64,000 bases of DNA from an uncultured Collinsella sp. (GCA_934658705.1 CAKUHP010000001.1:1-64000), one strand, 5' to 3'. Counted from the first letter of the stretch, positions 8,563-17,478 are shown. The notes: generated by a model from the sequence alone, not told the origin. Numbers and translations: made by a program.

Positions 8563-10367
8563 AGCTCAAGAACCCCACTGTCAGCGACAACACCGAAAGC
8601 GGAGCACTCAACATGGTCAAGCTCACGATCGATAATTGCGAGGTCGTGGTACCCGAGCACACCACGATCCTGGACGCTGCCAAGTCTGCCGGCATCCAGA
8701 TTCCCACCCTGTGCTACCTGCGCGATCTGAACGAGATCGGCGGCTGCCGCGTGTGCGTGGTCGAGGTTGAGGGCTGCGACCAGCTGGTTGCCGCCTGCAA
8801 CAACTACGTGCTTGACGGCATGGTGGTTCACACCAACAGCCCCAAGGCCCGCGAGGCGCGCCGTACCAACGTGCAGCTGCTGCTGTCGCAGCACGATTCG
8901 CGCTGCACGAGCTGTGTGCGCAGCGGTAACTGCAACCTGCAGACCATCGCCAACGACCTGGGCATCTTCTATCTGCCGTACGAGCAGCACCTGGCGCGCG
9001 AGGGCTGGGACTTCGATTTCCCCATCATCCGCGACAACGACAAGTGCATCAAGTGCATGCGCTGCATCAAGGTGTGCGAGAGCGTGCAGGGGCTCGGCAT
9101 TTGGGACCTGACCAACCGCGCCACGCATACCGCCGTGGGCACCCGTGGGCGCGCGCCGATCGGCAAGACCGATTGCGTCGCGTGCGGCCAGTGCATCACG
9201 CATTGCCCGACGGGCGCGCTGCGCGAGCGTGACGACACCGAGACCGTATTCGACGCTATCGCCGATCCCGACAAGATCGTGCTGGTGCAGATCGCGCCGG
9301 CCGTGCGTAGCGCTTGGGGCGAAGAACTCGGTATTCCGCGCGAGGAAGCCACCGTCGAGCGCCTGGCTTGCGCGCTGCGCCGCGTGGGCTTTGAGTACGT
9401 GTTCGACACCGATTTCTCGGCCGACCTCACCATTATGGAGGAGGGTTCCGAGCTGCTCGAGCGCCTGGGCGAGGCCGCCAAGGGCGAGGGCGACAGCCGT
9501 GGCTGGCCCATGTTCACGAGCTGCTGCCCGGGCTGGGTGCGCTTTGTGAAGGCGCGCTACCCGGAGTTTGTCGACAGCCTGTCCACGTCCAAGTCGCCGC
9601 AGCAGATGTTCGGCGCCATCGCCAAGACCTACTACGCCAAGGTGCTTGGCGTGGAACCCGAGCGTCTGTTTGTGGTGTCCGTGATGCCGTGCACGGCCAA
9701 GAAGGCCGAGCGCGCGCTGCCGAGCATGGTGGGCGAGGACGGTACGCCCGACGTTGACGTTGCGCTGACGGTGCGTGAGATGGTGCGTATGATCCGCGCG
9801 AACCACGTGAGCGTGGACACGCTCGTCGAGGAGCCGCTCGATACGCCGCTGGGCTTTGGCACGGGCGCGGGCGTGATCTTTGGCGCCACGGGCGGCGTGA
9901 TGGAGGCCGCGGTGCGCTCGGCCTATTACCTGGTGACGGGCAAGAATCCCGATGCCGACTTCTTTACCGATGTGCGCGGGCTCGACGGCTGGAAGGAAGC
10001 CGTGGCCGATATCGACGGTACCAAGGTGCGCGTCGCCGTGGCGCACGGGCTGGGCAACGCCGCCCGCCTGCTCGACGCGATTCGCGATGGCCACGTGAGC
10101 TATGACTTCGTCGAGGTCATGGCGTGCCCGGGTGGCTGCGTCGGTGGCGGCGGTCAGCCCATCCACGATGGCTGCGGGCTGGCGGCCGAGCGCGGCCAGG
10201 TGCTGTGGGGCCTGGATGCGAAGGCGGACATTCGCTTCTCGCACGAGAACCCCGATGTCCAGGCGTGCTACCGCGAGTTCTTGGGTGAGCCGCTCTCGCC
10301 GCTGGCCGAGGAGCTGCTGCACACCGACCACCATGCGTGGACGATGCCCAACGAAGGGACGTGCTAG
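8556..10367 (+). CDS. hydA: [FeFe] hydrogenase catalytic subunit
   Basis: This 603-residue multi-cluster hydrogenase interconverts protons and H2. In order it has a 2Fe-2S ferredoxin domain (CYLRDLNEIGGCRVC near 52), a Cys-rich cluster region (CTSCVRSGNC near 116), a double 4Fe-4S ferredoxin (CIKCMRCIKVC near 163, CVACGQCITHC near 207), and the H-cluster domain with motifs TSCCPGW (near 322), MPCTAKK (near 376) and MACPGGCVGGGGQP (near 521). All H-cluster cysteines are present. ATG 8556 overlaps the previous stop (ATGGTAG) behind GGGAGG; ATG 8613 is an alternative start. Maturases HydE/F/G are not in this window. Confidence 0.95.
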   Translation: MVELKNPTVSDNTESGALNMVKLTIDNCEVVVPEHTTILDAAKSAGIQIPTLCYLRDLNEIGGCRVCVVEVEGCDQLVAACNNYVLDGMVVHTNSPKAREARRTNVQLLLSQHDSRCTSCVRSGNCNLQTIANDLGIFYLPYEQHLAREGWDFDFPIIRDNDKCIKCMRCIKVCESVQGLGIWDLTNRATHTAVGTRGRAPIGKTDCVACGQCITHCPTGALRERDDTETVFDAIADPDKIVLVQIAPAVRSAWGEELGIPREEATVERLACALRRVGFEYVFDTDFSADLTIMEEGSELLERLGEAAKGEGDSRGWPMFTSCCPGWVRFVKARYPEFVDSLSTSKSPQQMFGAIAKTYYAKVLGVEPERLFVVSVMPCTAKKAERALPSMVGEDGTPDVDVALTVREMVRMIRANHVSVDTLVEEPLDTPLGFGTGAGVIFGATGGVMEAAVRSAYYLVTGKNPDADFFTDVRGLDGWKEAVADIDGTKVRVAVAHGLGNAARLLDAIRDGHVSYDFVEVMACPGGCVGGGGQPIHDGCGLAAERGQVLWGLDAKADIRFSHENPDVQACYREFLGEPLSPLAEELLHTDHHAWTMPNEGTC

Positions 10368-10369
10368 CG

Positions 10370-11425
10370 ATGCGCGCATTTGATTTTGAGATGTCGCGCC
10401 GGGGGTTTGCTTCGGCGCTCGCCGCGGGCGCGCTGTCGCTTGCGCTGGTTGGATGTGGCGGCGGGGCCGCGGGGGCTGGGTCCGCCGCGGGCTCGGCTGC
10501 CGCGGATGGCGCCAGTGCCGCCGCCAAGCCGGTCGAGGTGCACGTTGCCTCGCTCAAGGGGCCGACCTCGATCGGTCTGGTGCAGTTTATGGACCAGGCG
10601 GCCGATGGCGAGACGGACAATGAGTTCGACTTTGCGATCAACACTGCTGCCGACGAGATCGTGCCCAAGGTGATTCAGGGTGACGTCGACATTGCCCTGG
10701 TGCCCGCCAACGTGGCGAGCGTGCTCTACAACAAGACCGAGGGCGCGGTGCAGGTCATCGACATCAACACACTGGGTGTGCTGAACGTGGTGACGGGCGA
10801 TGCGGGCGTGACCTCGTTTGGCGACCTGGCGGGCCGCACCGTCTACATGACGGGCAAGGGCACCACGCCTGAGTATGTGATGAACTACCTGCTGGAGCGC
10901 GCGGGTCTGACCGGCCAGGTGACGCTCGAGTTTAAGAGCGAGCCCACCGAGGTGCTGTCGGCGCTGCTGGCCGATCCGTCTGCCGTGGGCGTGCTGCCCG
11001 AGCCGTTTAAGACGGCGGCCATCGCTAAGAGCGAGGGCAAGCTGTCGGCGCCGGTGAGCTTGACCGACGTGTGGGACGAGCTGGCGGGCGACACAGGTTC
11101 GCGCTTGTTGACGGGCGTGACCGTGGTGCGCCGTGCGTTTGCCGAGGAGCATCCCGAGGCCGTGGCGGAGTTCTTGAGCTGCCATGAGGCGAGCGTTAAG
11201 GCCGTCAACGCAGTGCCGGCGGACTGGGCGCAGGCCGTGGTCGATGCCGGCATCGTGGACAACGCCAAGATCGCCGAGAAGGCGATTCCCGGGTGCATGC
11301 TCGTGTGCCAGACGGGCAAGGATATGAAGGCGGCACTTAGCGGGTATCTGCAGGTGCTGTCCGATGCGGACGCGAGCGCCGTGGGTGGTAAACTTCCGGC
11401 TGACGATTTCTACTACATGGAGTAG
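10370..11425 (+). CDS. ABC transporter substrate-binding lipoprotein (NMT1/SsuA-like)
   Basis: This 351-residue exported lipoprotein has a signal peptide with an RRGF sequence, a hydrophobic core and the lipobox LVGC, followed by an Ala/Gly/Ser-rich linker. The mature part resembles periplasmic-binding proteins of the NMT1/SsuA/TauA group (repeated segments such as FGDLAGRTVYMTGKG and VGVLPEPFKTAA). The ligand cannot be told from the sequence. It begins 2 bp after hydA, with GAAGGGA in front, and is followed 3 bp later by its permease-ATPase, so it is co-transcribed with the hydrogenase. Twin-arginine export is possible but unproven. Confidence 0.88.
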   Translation: MRAFDFEMSRRGFASALAAGALSLALVGCGGGAAGAGSAAGSAAADGASAAAKPVEVHVASLKGPTSIGLVQFMDQAADGETDNEFDFAINTAADEIVPKVIQGDVDIALVPANVASVLYNKTEGAVQVIDINTLGVLNVVTGDAGVTSFGDLAGRTVYMTGKGTTPEYVMNYLLERAGLTGQVTLEFKSEPTEVLSALLADPSAVGVLPEPFKTAAIAKSEGKLSAPVSLTDVWDELAGDTGSRLLTGVTVVRRAFAEEHPEAVAEFLSCHEASVKAVNAVPADWAQAVVDAGIVDNAKIAEKAIPGCMLVCQTGKDMKAALSGYLQVLSDADASAVGGKLPADDFYYME

Positions 11426-11428
11426 CCC

Positions 11429-12823
11429 GTGCGTGCGTTTGCTCGACAAATGACAGAGCGCGTGAAGGCGGTGGCGGCAGCAGGTGCCGTCGCCGCCTTT
11501 TGGCTTGCCGCGTGGATGCTGGTGGCGGCGCTGGTGGCGCAGCCGCTGATCTTGCCGGGGCCGGGTGCTGTTGTGATGGCGCTGCTGAGGCTGGTGTGCG
11601 ATGCCGGTACGTGGGCGATCTTGGCGGGCTCGGGCGCGCGGATTCTGGGCGGGCTGGCGCTTGCCGCGGTATGCGGCGGCGTACTTGCCGGGGCCTCGTC
11701 GCGGTCGCGGGCGTTTGCGCGCCTGGTGGCTCCGGCGCTGTCGTTTGTGAAGGCGACACCGGTCGCCTGCGTGGTGGTCCTGCTGCTCATTTGGCTGGGG
11801 TCGGCGCGCGTGAGCATCGCCGCCGTCTTTTTGATGGCGCTGCCGGGTGTGTATTTTTCGCTGGCCGAGGGGCTGGCGCAGGTTGATCAGTCGCTGGAGC
11901 AGATGCTTCGGCTGCATGGCGTGCGGGGTTGGCGCCTGTTTTGTGCCCATACCTGGCGCGAGGTCCTGCCATTTGTGCTTTCGTGTGCGAAGGCGGTCAT
12001 CGGCATGAGTTGGAAGGCCGGCGTGGCGGCGGAGCTCATCGGCATGGCGGTGGGCACCGTGGGCGAGCGCATCTATCAGGCAAAGCTATTGATTGAGACG
12101 GCTGATCTGCTGGCATGGACCGTGCTGGTCGTTGCCGCCTCGTGGGCATGCGAGCGCGTGCTGGTGTGGCTGCTGCGGGCTTCGGGGCCTGCGGCGTGGC
12201 GCTCTGCCGTGCGGGCGCATGGACGCGGGGGCCGTGGACTGCGCGGACATACAGGCGCTGCTGGCGGCAGCGACGCGGCGGAGCTTGCGCTTGCCGTGGG
12301 CGATCGTGCGCCCTGGGCGCCGGCGCTCGACGGTCTGGTGCTCAACGTTCCCGCCGGCGGACGCGCCTGCGTGATGGGCGCCTCGGGTGCGGGCAAGTCG
12401 ACGCTGCTTGCGCTTGCGGCAGGGGAGTGCGCGCCGTGCTCGATGGTGTTTCAGGATGCGCGCTTGGTCGAGTCCGCCTCGGCGCTGGATAACGTGCTGG
12501 TGTGCGCCGATGCGCGCGTGGATGCTTCGAGTGCTGCAGCCTTGCTGCGCTTGCTGGTGCCAGGGATCGATGTGCAGGCTTGCGTGGCCGAGCTTTCGGG
12601 CGGGCAGCGCCGGCGCGTTGAGATCGCCCGTGCTCTGCTGTGTCCCGGCGGCGCGGTGATTCTGGACGAGCCCTTTACCGGGCTGGATGTCGCCGCGCGC
12701 GATGCGACGGCCAAGGTCGTGCTCGACCTGCTCGATAGCCGCACGCTCTTGCTCGCCACGCACGACGCCACCGATGCTCAGGCCCTCAACATCACCACCA
12801 GTAGATTTTTGGGACATGCCTAG
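11429..12823 (+). CDS. Fused ABC importer permease-ATPase
   Basis: A single 464-residue chain combines two subunits that are normally separate. Residues 1 to about 250 are a BPD-type inner-membrane permease with several hydrophobic segments. After a Gly/Ala/Arg-rich linker, residues about 280-464 form a short ATPase with Walker A GASGAGKST (near 317), a Q-loop (MVFQDAR), signature LSGGQRRRVEIARA, Walker B AVILDEP and an H-loop (LLATHDA). GTG 11429 follows GGAG. The last residues (SRFLGHA) and the stop are encoded inside a GTAGATTT hairpin repeat starting at 12801, so the native C terminus may have been replaced. The imported solute is unknown. Confidence 0.86.
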   Translation: MRAFARQMTERVKAVAAAGAVAAFWLAAWMLVAALVAQPLILPGPGAVVMALLRLVCDAGTWAILAGSGARILGGLALAAVCGGVLAGASSRSRAFARLVAPALSFVKATPVACVVVLLLIWLGSARVSIAAVFLMALPGVYFSLAEGLAQVDQSLEQMLRLHGVRGWRLFCAHTWREVLPFVLSCAKAVIGMSWKAGVAAELIGMAVGTVGERIYQAKLLIETADLLAWTVLVVAASWACERVLVWLLRASGPAAWRSAVRAHGRGGRGLRGHTGAAGGSDAAELALAVGDRAPWAPALDGLVLNVPAGGRACVMGASGAGKSTLLALAAGECAPCSMVFQDARLVESASALDNVLVCADARVDASSAAALLRLLVPGIDVQACVAELSGGQRRRVEIARALLCPGGAVILDEPFTGLDVAARDATAKVVLDLLDSRTLLLATHDATDAQALNITTSRFLGHA

Positions 12824-12982
12824 AAATCTACCTTTTCCATTCGCAGGCAACCCCAACCTCATAACACCTCAAAGGTAGATTTTTGGGACATGCCCGAAAA
12901 TCTACCTTTTTGCTTTGCGAGCGTCCCGGTCCTCCGTTTGAAAGTCCAAAAGTAGATTTCTAGGCATGTCCCAAAAATCTAC
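12801..12982. repeat. Three GTAGATTT hairpin repeats with GGGACATGCC core
   Basis: Units lie at 12801-12831, 12875-12905 and, inverted, 12952-12982. Each has an 8-9 bp stem (GTAGATTT and AAATCTAC) around a loop TTGGGACATGCCTAG or a close variant. The first and third units are reverse complements of each other over their full length. The first covers the last codons and stop of the ABC gene. About 45 bp of ordinary sequence separates neighbouring units. Confidence 0.85.
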
Positions 12983-13148
12983 TGGATGTGCTATTCTATC
13001 TGCGGGGTAATACTTAGGAATACCAAGTAATACCAACGCTGCAAAAACAAACTCCGGATGCGGGCCAATCGGGTTGCCTTCACAGCCCGTCGCCCAGCCG
13101 CGTGGCCCGCATCTATCCGCACCACCGTCGTTTCAAAAAGGAAGCGCC

Positions 13149-13370
13149 ATGGCAGAACACATGACCCCTGTAGTCGCGAAGGTCTTGCCCGAGGAGAAGG
13201 CGGCCTTCGCGGCGGCAACCCAGCTCGTGGGTACCACGCCGTCCAATGCCATCCGCATGTTTATCGCCGCGTTCAATCGCTGCGGCACCTTCCCGTTCGA
13301 CATCTCGCCCAACGGGGCTTTTGGCAAAGACTGTCCCCAACAACTAGTCGTTAAAGAACGTCCCCAATGA
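13149..13370 (+). CDS. Orphan RelB/DinJ-family antitoxin, C terminus altered by a repeat
   Basis: This 73-residue protein has the ribbon-helix-helix N terminus of RelB/DinJ antitoxins (ATQLVGTTPSNAIRMFIAAF and a following GTFPFD). Such proteins repress their own promoter and neutralise a YafQ/RelE toxin. AAGGAAG lies just before ATG 13149. No toxin gene follows: the last codons (CPQQLVVKERPQ) and stop are read from the AACGTCCCCAA repeat at 13331-13415. The original C-terminal toxin-binding part and the toxin may have been lost by insertion or deletion at the repeat. It could still act as a free repressor. Confidence 0.8.
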   Translation: MAEHMTPVVAKVLPEEKAAFAAATQLVGTTPSNAIRMFIAAFNRCGTFPFDISPNGAFGKDCPQQLVVKERPQ

Positions 13371-13415
13371 CTATTAAAGAACGTCCCCAATGACTAGTCG
13401 TTGGGGACGTTCTTA
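13331..13415. repeat. Tandem and inverted AAAGAACGTCCCCAATGACT repeats
   Basis: Two direct copies (13353-13372 and 13376-13395) are followed by an inverted copy of the core (TTGGGGACGTTCTTA, 13401-13415). A partial copy (TGTCCCCAACAACTAGTCG) starts at 13332. On the minus strand each unit reads as a hairpin with a stem like AGTCATT/AACGACT around TTGGGGACGTTCTT. The antitoxin stop codon TGA at 13368-13370 lies within the first copy. Confidence 0.85.
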
Positions 13416-13443
13416 AATGACTACCTGTCGGGAGGAGGTTGGC

Positions 13444-14355
13444 ATGATCAATGCGATGGTGTGGGCACTTGCCTGTTTCGGCGTCGTCGCTGCCGATATT
13501 GCCCTGAGCGTGGTCCTGTTTTCCGCCCTTGGCGTCGCATCGGTGTTCATGGGCCTTTCGATCGATGACCTCGACATTCAATTGCTTCAGGCCGTCGCGC
13601 AGACGGCGTCGTTTTTGATGGCGCTGCTGTGGTGGCGTTATCTGTGGCCGCGTTCGTTTATGGCACGCTGGCAGGGCGAGCGCCCGCTCGGCGGGGGAGC
13701 GCATGGGGCGTGGAAACTCATCGCCTGCGTTATCGTGATCGGCTTGGCCCTGCAGGTGGTCGTTGGCTACGTGACTGACGCCGTGCTGTCGCTGTTGCCC
13801 GAGGCCGCCGCTGACTATAGCGAGCTTGTCGAGGAAACAGGCATGGGAGATACCAGTTATCTAGCCGTCCTCACCACGGTGCTCGGCGCTCCGTTTTGCG
13901 AGGAGCTGCTGGTGCGTGGCGTCATTTTTGAGTTTTCGCTCCGAGCGTTTAATCCACAGTGCCGCCCACTTTGGAAGCGCCGGCGTCGTGTGAGCGCGCA
14001 GGGCGGCGCCATGGTGCCCTGGGCGGCCCCAAGCACGTGGGGTATCGCCGCGGCGATTGTGCTGCAGGCGGCAATCTTCGGTTTTATGCACATGAATTGG
14101 GTGCAGGGTTGCTACGCGGGTGCCGCCGGCCTCATCTTTGGTTGGGTGCTCGTGACGACCGGAAAACTCCGCTACACGATCCTGCTGCACTTTGCCTTTA
14201 ACGCCGGGTCGTATCTCATGGCGTTGCTCTGGTTTGTGAACACGCCCCTCGACGTGGTCATCACGGTTGCTATCGCCGGCGTCATCCTCGTGGAGGCCAT
14301 GCGCTCGCTGCGCCACGCGTGTGGGACGGACGCAGCGGTCGCACCGCTGCCCTAG
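13444..14355 (+). CDS. CPBP-family intramembrane metalloprotease
   Basis: This 303-residue polytopic membrane protein has at least six hydrophobic segments. The CPBP/Abi (CAAX-protease-like) catalytic residues are present: Glu153-Glu154 and Arg158 in CEELLVRG, His216 in FGFMHMNW, and His249/Asn253 in HFAFN. Members cleave peptides in the membrane in processes such as bacteriocin self-immunity, but no substrate is evident here. The start at ATG 13444 follows GGGAGGAGG; an earlier in-frame ATG at 13417 lacks a ribosome site. The gene ends 1 bp past the stop of the convergent ygiQ-like gene, overlapping by 4 bp. Confidence 0.88.
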   Translation: MINAMVWALACFGVVAADIALSVVLFSALGVASVFMGLSIDDLDIQLLQAVAQTASFLMALLWWRYLWPRSFMARWQGERPLGGGAHGAWKLIACVIVIGLALQVVVGYVTDAVLSLLPEAAADYSELVEETGMGDTSYLAVLTTVLGAPFCEELLVRGVIFEFSLRAFNPQCRPLWKRRRRVSAQGGAMVPWAAPSTWGIAAAIVLQAAIFGFMHMNWVQGCYAGAAGLIFGWVLVTTGKLRYTILLHFAFNAGSYLMALLWFVNTPLDVVITVAIAGVILVEAMRSLRHACGTDAAVAPLP

Positions 14356-16508
14356 TTGCGGCGTCCGCCTCCGTTGGCGCCCTGACGACCCTGGGCTGCG
14401 CGGTTGCGCCCTGCGGTGTTTTGCGCATGTGACATGCCGCCGTGCCCCTTGTTGCCCTTGGAGCCCTTGGCTCCAGCACCGCCGGCGCCACCATGGCTCT
14501 TGCCGCCCTTCTTGCCGGTGCCGTGTCCGCCGCTGGCAGACGTCTCGCCCGGGCGCGGCGGCACGGGGCGAATCAGACAATGCTTGGTGTAGCCGATCAG
14601 GTCGCGACGTCCGGCCTTCTCCAGCGCCTCGCGCACGAGCTTGTAGTTCTCGGGCTTGCGGTACTGAATCAGCGCGCGCTGCATGGCCTTTTCGTGTGGG
14701 TCGCGTGCCACGTAGATCGGCTGCATGGTGCGTGGGTCCACGCCGGTGTAGTACATGCAGGTCGACATGGTGGACGGGGTGGGGTAGAAGTCCTGCACCT
14801 GCTCGGGCATGTAGCCCATGTCGCGCACGGCCTCGGCAAGGTCCACGGCTTCCTTCATCGTCGAGCCGGGGTGGCTCGAGATCAGATACGGCACCACGTA
14901 CTGCTTGAGGCCGTACTCGCGGTTCAAGCGCTCAAATTTGCGGCAGAATGCGTCGTAGACGGCGCGGCTCGGCTTGCCCATTACGGACAGCACCGCGTCG
15001 CTCACGTGCTCGGGCGCCACGCGAAGCTGACCCGAGACATGGTGCTCCAGCAGCTCGCGCAAAAACTCGTCCGAGGTATCGGCCATGGTGTAGTCAAAGC
15101 GGATACCGCTGCGCACAAAGACCTTCTTAACGCCCGGCAGCTGACGCAGGTCGCGCAGCAGCTGCGTGTAGCCGCTCTCGTCGACCACCATGTTCTTGCA
15201 CACGCTCGGCCATAGGCAGCGCTTGTTCTTGCACACGCCGTGCTTGAGCTGCTTGTCGCAGGCCGGGCGACTAAAGTTGGCGGTCGGACCTCCCACGTCG
15301 TTGATGTAGCCCTTAAACTCCGGGTCGCGTGTGAGCAGCTCGGCCTCGCGCATGATCGAGTCGTGGCTGCGCATCTGCAGCACGCGGCCCTGGTGGAAGG
15401 TGAGCGCGCAAAACGAGCACTCGCCAAAGCACCCGCGGTTGGAGCTGATGGAAAACTTGATCTCGGAAAAGGCTGGCACGCCGCCCGCGGCGTCGTAGTC
15501 GGGGTGCCAGTCGCGCGCGTAGGGGAGTTCGGCGACCTCGTCCATCTCGTCGGTGGTGAGCGTTGCCGATGGCGGGTTCTGCACTACGTAGACGTTGTTG
15601 GGATAGGGCTCCACCAGGCGATGGCCGGTGATGGGGTCCATGTTCTGCTGCTGTACGTTAAAGCTGCGTGCGTAGTTGAGCTTGTCGGACGAAAGGTCGT
15701 CCCAGCTGGGCAGCAGGTCGTAGTCGTAGACCTCGTCGAGCGAGCCCGTGCGGTAGACGGTGCCGTTGATGTAGGTGATCTGGTCGACGGGCAGCCCGGC
15801 GTCGAGCGCGTCGGCGATCTCGACGATCGCATGCTCGCCCATGCCGTAGATGAGGATGTCGGCGCCCGAATCGAGCAATACCGAGCGCTTGAGCTTGTCC
15901 TGCCAGTAGTCGTAGTGGGCCAGGCGGCGCAGGCTCGCCTCGATGCCGCCGATGATGATGGGGGCGTCTTTGAACGTCTGGCGGATGAGGTTGCCATAGA
16001 CCGTGACGGCTCGATTAGGACGGCGCCCCTCCTCACCGCCGGGGGTATAGGCGTCGGTGTGACGACGGTGCTTGGTCACCGAATAATGGTTGACCATGGA
16101 GTCCATGTTGCCGGCGCTGACCAGAAAGCCCAGGCGCGGCTCGCCGAGCACGGTAATGCTGGCGGGGTCGGTCCAGTCGGGCTGGCAGATGATGCCCACC
16201 TTGTAGCCGTGCGCATCGAGCACACGGCTGATGATAGCCATGCCAAAGCTGGGATGATCCACGTAGGCGTCGCCGCAGATATAGACGAAGTCGCACTGGT
16301 CCCAGCCGCGCGCGTCCATGTCGGCGCGGCTGACGGGGAGGAACTTGTCGCGGCCCGGGCGCCAGGGGCGGGCGGGTGCGGCTTGAGTGTGCGTGGCGTG
16401 AGCAGCGCGTGCGGCCGTGGCCTGCGTCTTGCCGTGCTTTTGCTGCTGGCCTTGCTTGCCCTGCTGGCTGCGCTGATTGTTCTGAGCGTGCTGAGGCTTT
16501 TTTGCCAC
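14352..16508 (-). CDS. YgiQ-family radical SAM protein
   Basis: This 718-residue protein has a radical SAM cluster motif (CFGECSFC in SNRGCFGECSFCALTF) and the long C-terminal YgiQ region (VPYLISSHPGSTM, DFYPTPSTMSTCMYYTG, YTKHCLIRP). The reaction of this widespread family is not established. The start is a GTG at 16506-16508 (reverse) preceded by GGGAGGGATC; an upstream ATG would add an unlikely extension. A Gln/Lys-rich leader of about 60 residues and a Gly/His/Ser-rich tail of about 60 residues flank the conserved core and are probably disordered. It converges with the CPBP gene and diverges from the YoaK-like gene. Confidence 0.92.
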   Translation of the reverse strand: MAKKPQHAQNNQRSQQGKQGQQQKHGKTQATAARAAHATHTQAAPARPWRPGRDKFLPVSRADMDARGWDQCDFVYICGDAYVDHPSFGMAIISRVLDAHGYKVGIICQPDWTDPASITVLGEPRLGFLVSAGNMDSMVNHYSVTKHRRHTDAYTPGGEEGRRPNRAVTVYGNLIRQTFKDAPIIIGGIEASLRRLAHYDYWQDKLKRSVLLDSGADILIYGMGEHAIVEIADALDAGLPVDQITYINGTVYRTGSLDEVYDYDLLPSWDDLSSDKLNYARSFNVQQQNMDPITGHRLVEPYPNNVYVVQNPPSATLTTDEMDEVAELPYARDWHPDYDAAGGVPAFSEIKFSISSNRGCFGECSFCALTFHQGRVLQMRSHDSIMREAELLTRDPEFKGYINDVGGPTANFSRPACDKQLKHGVCKNKRCLWPSVCKNMVVDESGYTQLLRDLRQLPGVKKVFVRSGIRFDYTMADTSDEFLRELLEHHVSGQLRVAPEHVSDAVLSVMGKPSRAVYDAFCRKFERLNREYGLKQYVVPYLISSHPGSTMKEAVDLAEAVRDMGYMPEQVQDFYPTPSTMSTCMYYTGVDPRTMQPIYVARDPHEKAMQRALIQYRKPENYKLVREALEKAGRRDLIGYTKHCLIRPVPPRPGETSASGGHGTGKKGGKSHGGAGGAGAKGSKGNKGHGGMSHAQNTAGRNRAAQGRQGANGGGRRN

Positions 16509-16545
16509 GATCCCTCCCGATGTCTGTATGCTGCACGTAATTGTA

Positions 16546-16580
16546 ACCAGTCTTTTTGGGACGGAGCTAAAAAGACTGGT
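16546..16580. repeat. Single perfect hairpin with GGGACGGAGCT loop
   Basis: ACCAGTCTTTTT (16546-16557) pairs perfectly with AAAAAGACTGGT (16569-16580) around the loop GGGACGGAGCT. It lies between the divergent ygiQ-like and YoaK-like genes. The loop matches the core of the pair at 36868-36995, while the stem sequence is unrelated to it. Confidence 0.85.
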
Positions 16581-16758
16581 GGAGTACATGAGGCGTCGGG
16601 TGACGACGCCGTACCCGTCGTTTGTTTCCAGACTGTGTATCCCTGCGCTGAAAGGGCCGTCTCGCGGACATACCGTGTTGTCAATGGGTTACAGTATGAA
16701 CGGCGGTTATGTTTCCGCCAACGCACGAGAGGGTCGTCAACAAGGAGGACGCACGACG

Positions 16759-17475
16759 ATGCAGCGTGCCAAACAGATATCGGAGTCCATCGAGCTGGGC
16801 ATCATCTTGGCGCTCGCCGGTGGCTTTATGGATGTGTATTCGTACGTGGGCCGCGATCATGTTTTTGCCAACGCGCAGACGGGCAACATCCTGCTTGTGG
16901 GCGTGAGCATCTCGGAGGGTAACTGGGCGCTCGCGGGTCGCTACTTCTTCCCCGTGGTGTCGTTTGCCGTGGGCATTATGCTTGCCGACCTGGTGCACGA
17001 GCGGTTTGGCAGCGTGATTCACTGGCGCCAGGTGACGGTGTTCTTTGAAGCCGTTATCTTGCTGGGCGTGAGCTTTATCCCCGGTGGCGGTTACAACCTG
17101 CTCGCCAACTGTCTCACCTCGTTTGCCTGCGGCATGCAGGTCGAGAGCTTCCGCAAGATTCACGGCCACGGCATCGCTACGACCATGTGCATCGGCAACC
17201 TGCGCAACGCACTGCAAAACGTGGACGACTACATTATTACCCACAAGCGCGGCTTTTTGGAAAACGGCCTGCTGTACTTTGGCGTGATCTTTACCTTTGT
17301 GTTTGGCGCCGTGCTGGGCAACTGGTGTATTGAGCGGATGGGCCTGCACGCCATCGCCGTGGCGAGCGTGCTGCTGTTTGTCGCGTTTGCCATCATGTTT
17401 ATCGACCGCGAGCGCGACTTGCGCTTCCGCTGGAAAGTTGCGGCCGAGGCCTGGAAGGAAGGCTGTCGAAAGTAA
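16759..17475 (+). CDS. YoaK-family membrane protein (DUF1275)
   Basis: This 238-residue integral membrane protein has about six hydrophobic segments and the conserved DUF1275 sequences GGFMDVYSYV, FANAQTGNIL and FRKIHGHGIATTMCIGNLR. YoaK-like proteins are widespread and have no proven function; transport is often supposed. ATG 16759 is chosen because AAGGAGGACG lies about 10 nt upstream and the conserved domain begins immediately after it. An intrinsic terminator follows the stop directly, so it appears to be a single-gene unit. Confidence 0.88.
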   Translation: MQRAKQISESIELGIILALAGGFMDVYSYVGRDHVFANAQTGNILLVGVSISEGNWALAGRYFFPVVSFAVGIMLADLVHERFGSVIHWRQVTVFFEAVILLGVSFIPGGGYNLLANCLTSFACGMQVESFRKIHGHGIATTMCIGNLRNALQNVDDYIITHKRGFLENGLLYFGVIFTFVFGAVLGNWCIERMGLHAIAVASVLLFVAFAIMFIDRERDLRFRWKVAAEAWKEGCRK

Positions 17476-17478
17476 CGT

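Noticed and set aside
12801-13415. CRISPR array
   Set aside because: The repeats are few, self-complementary, in both orientations and irregularly spaced, with no cas genes.
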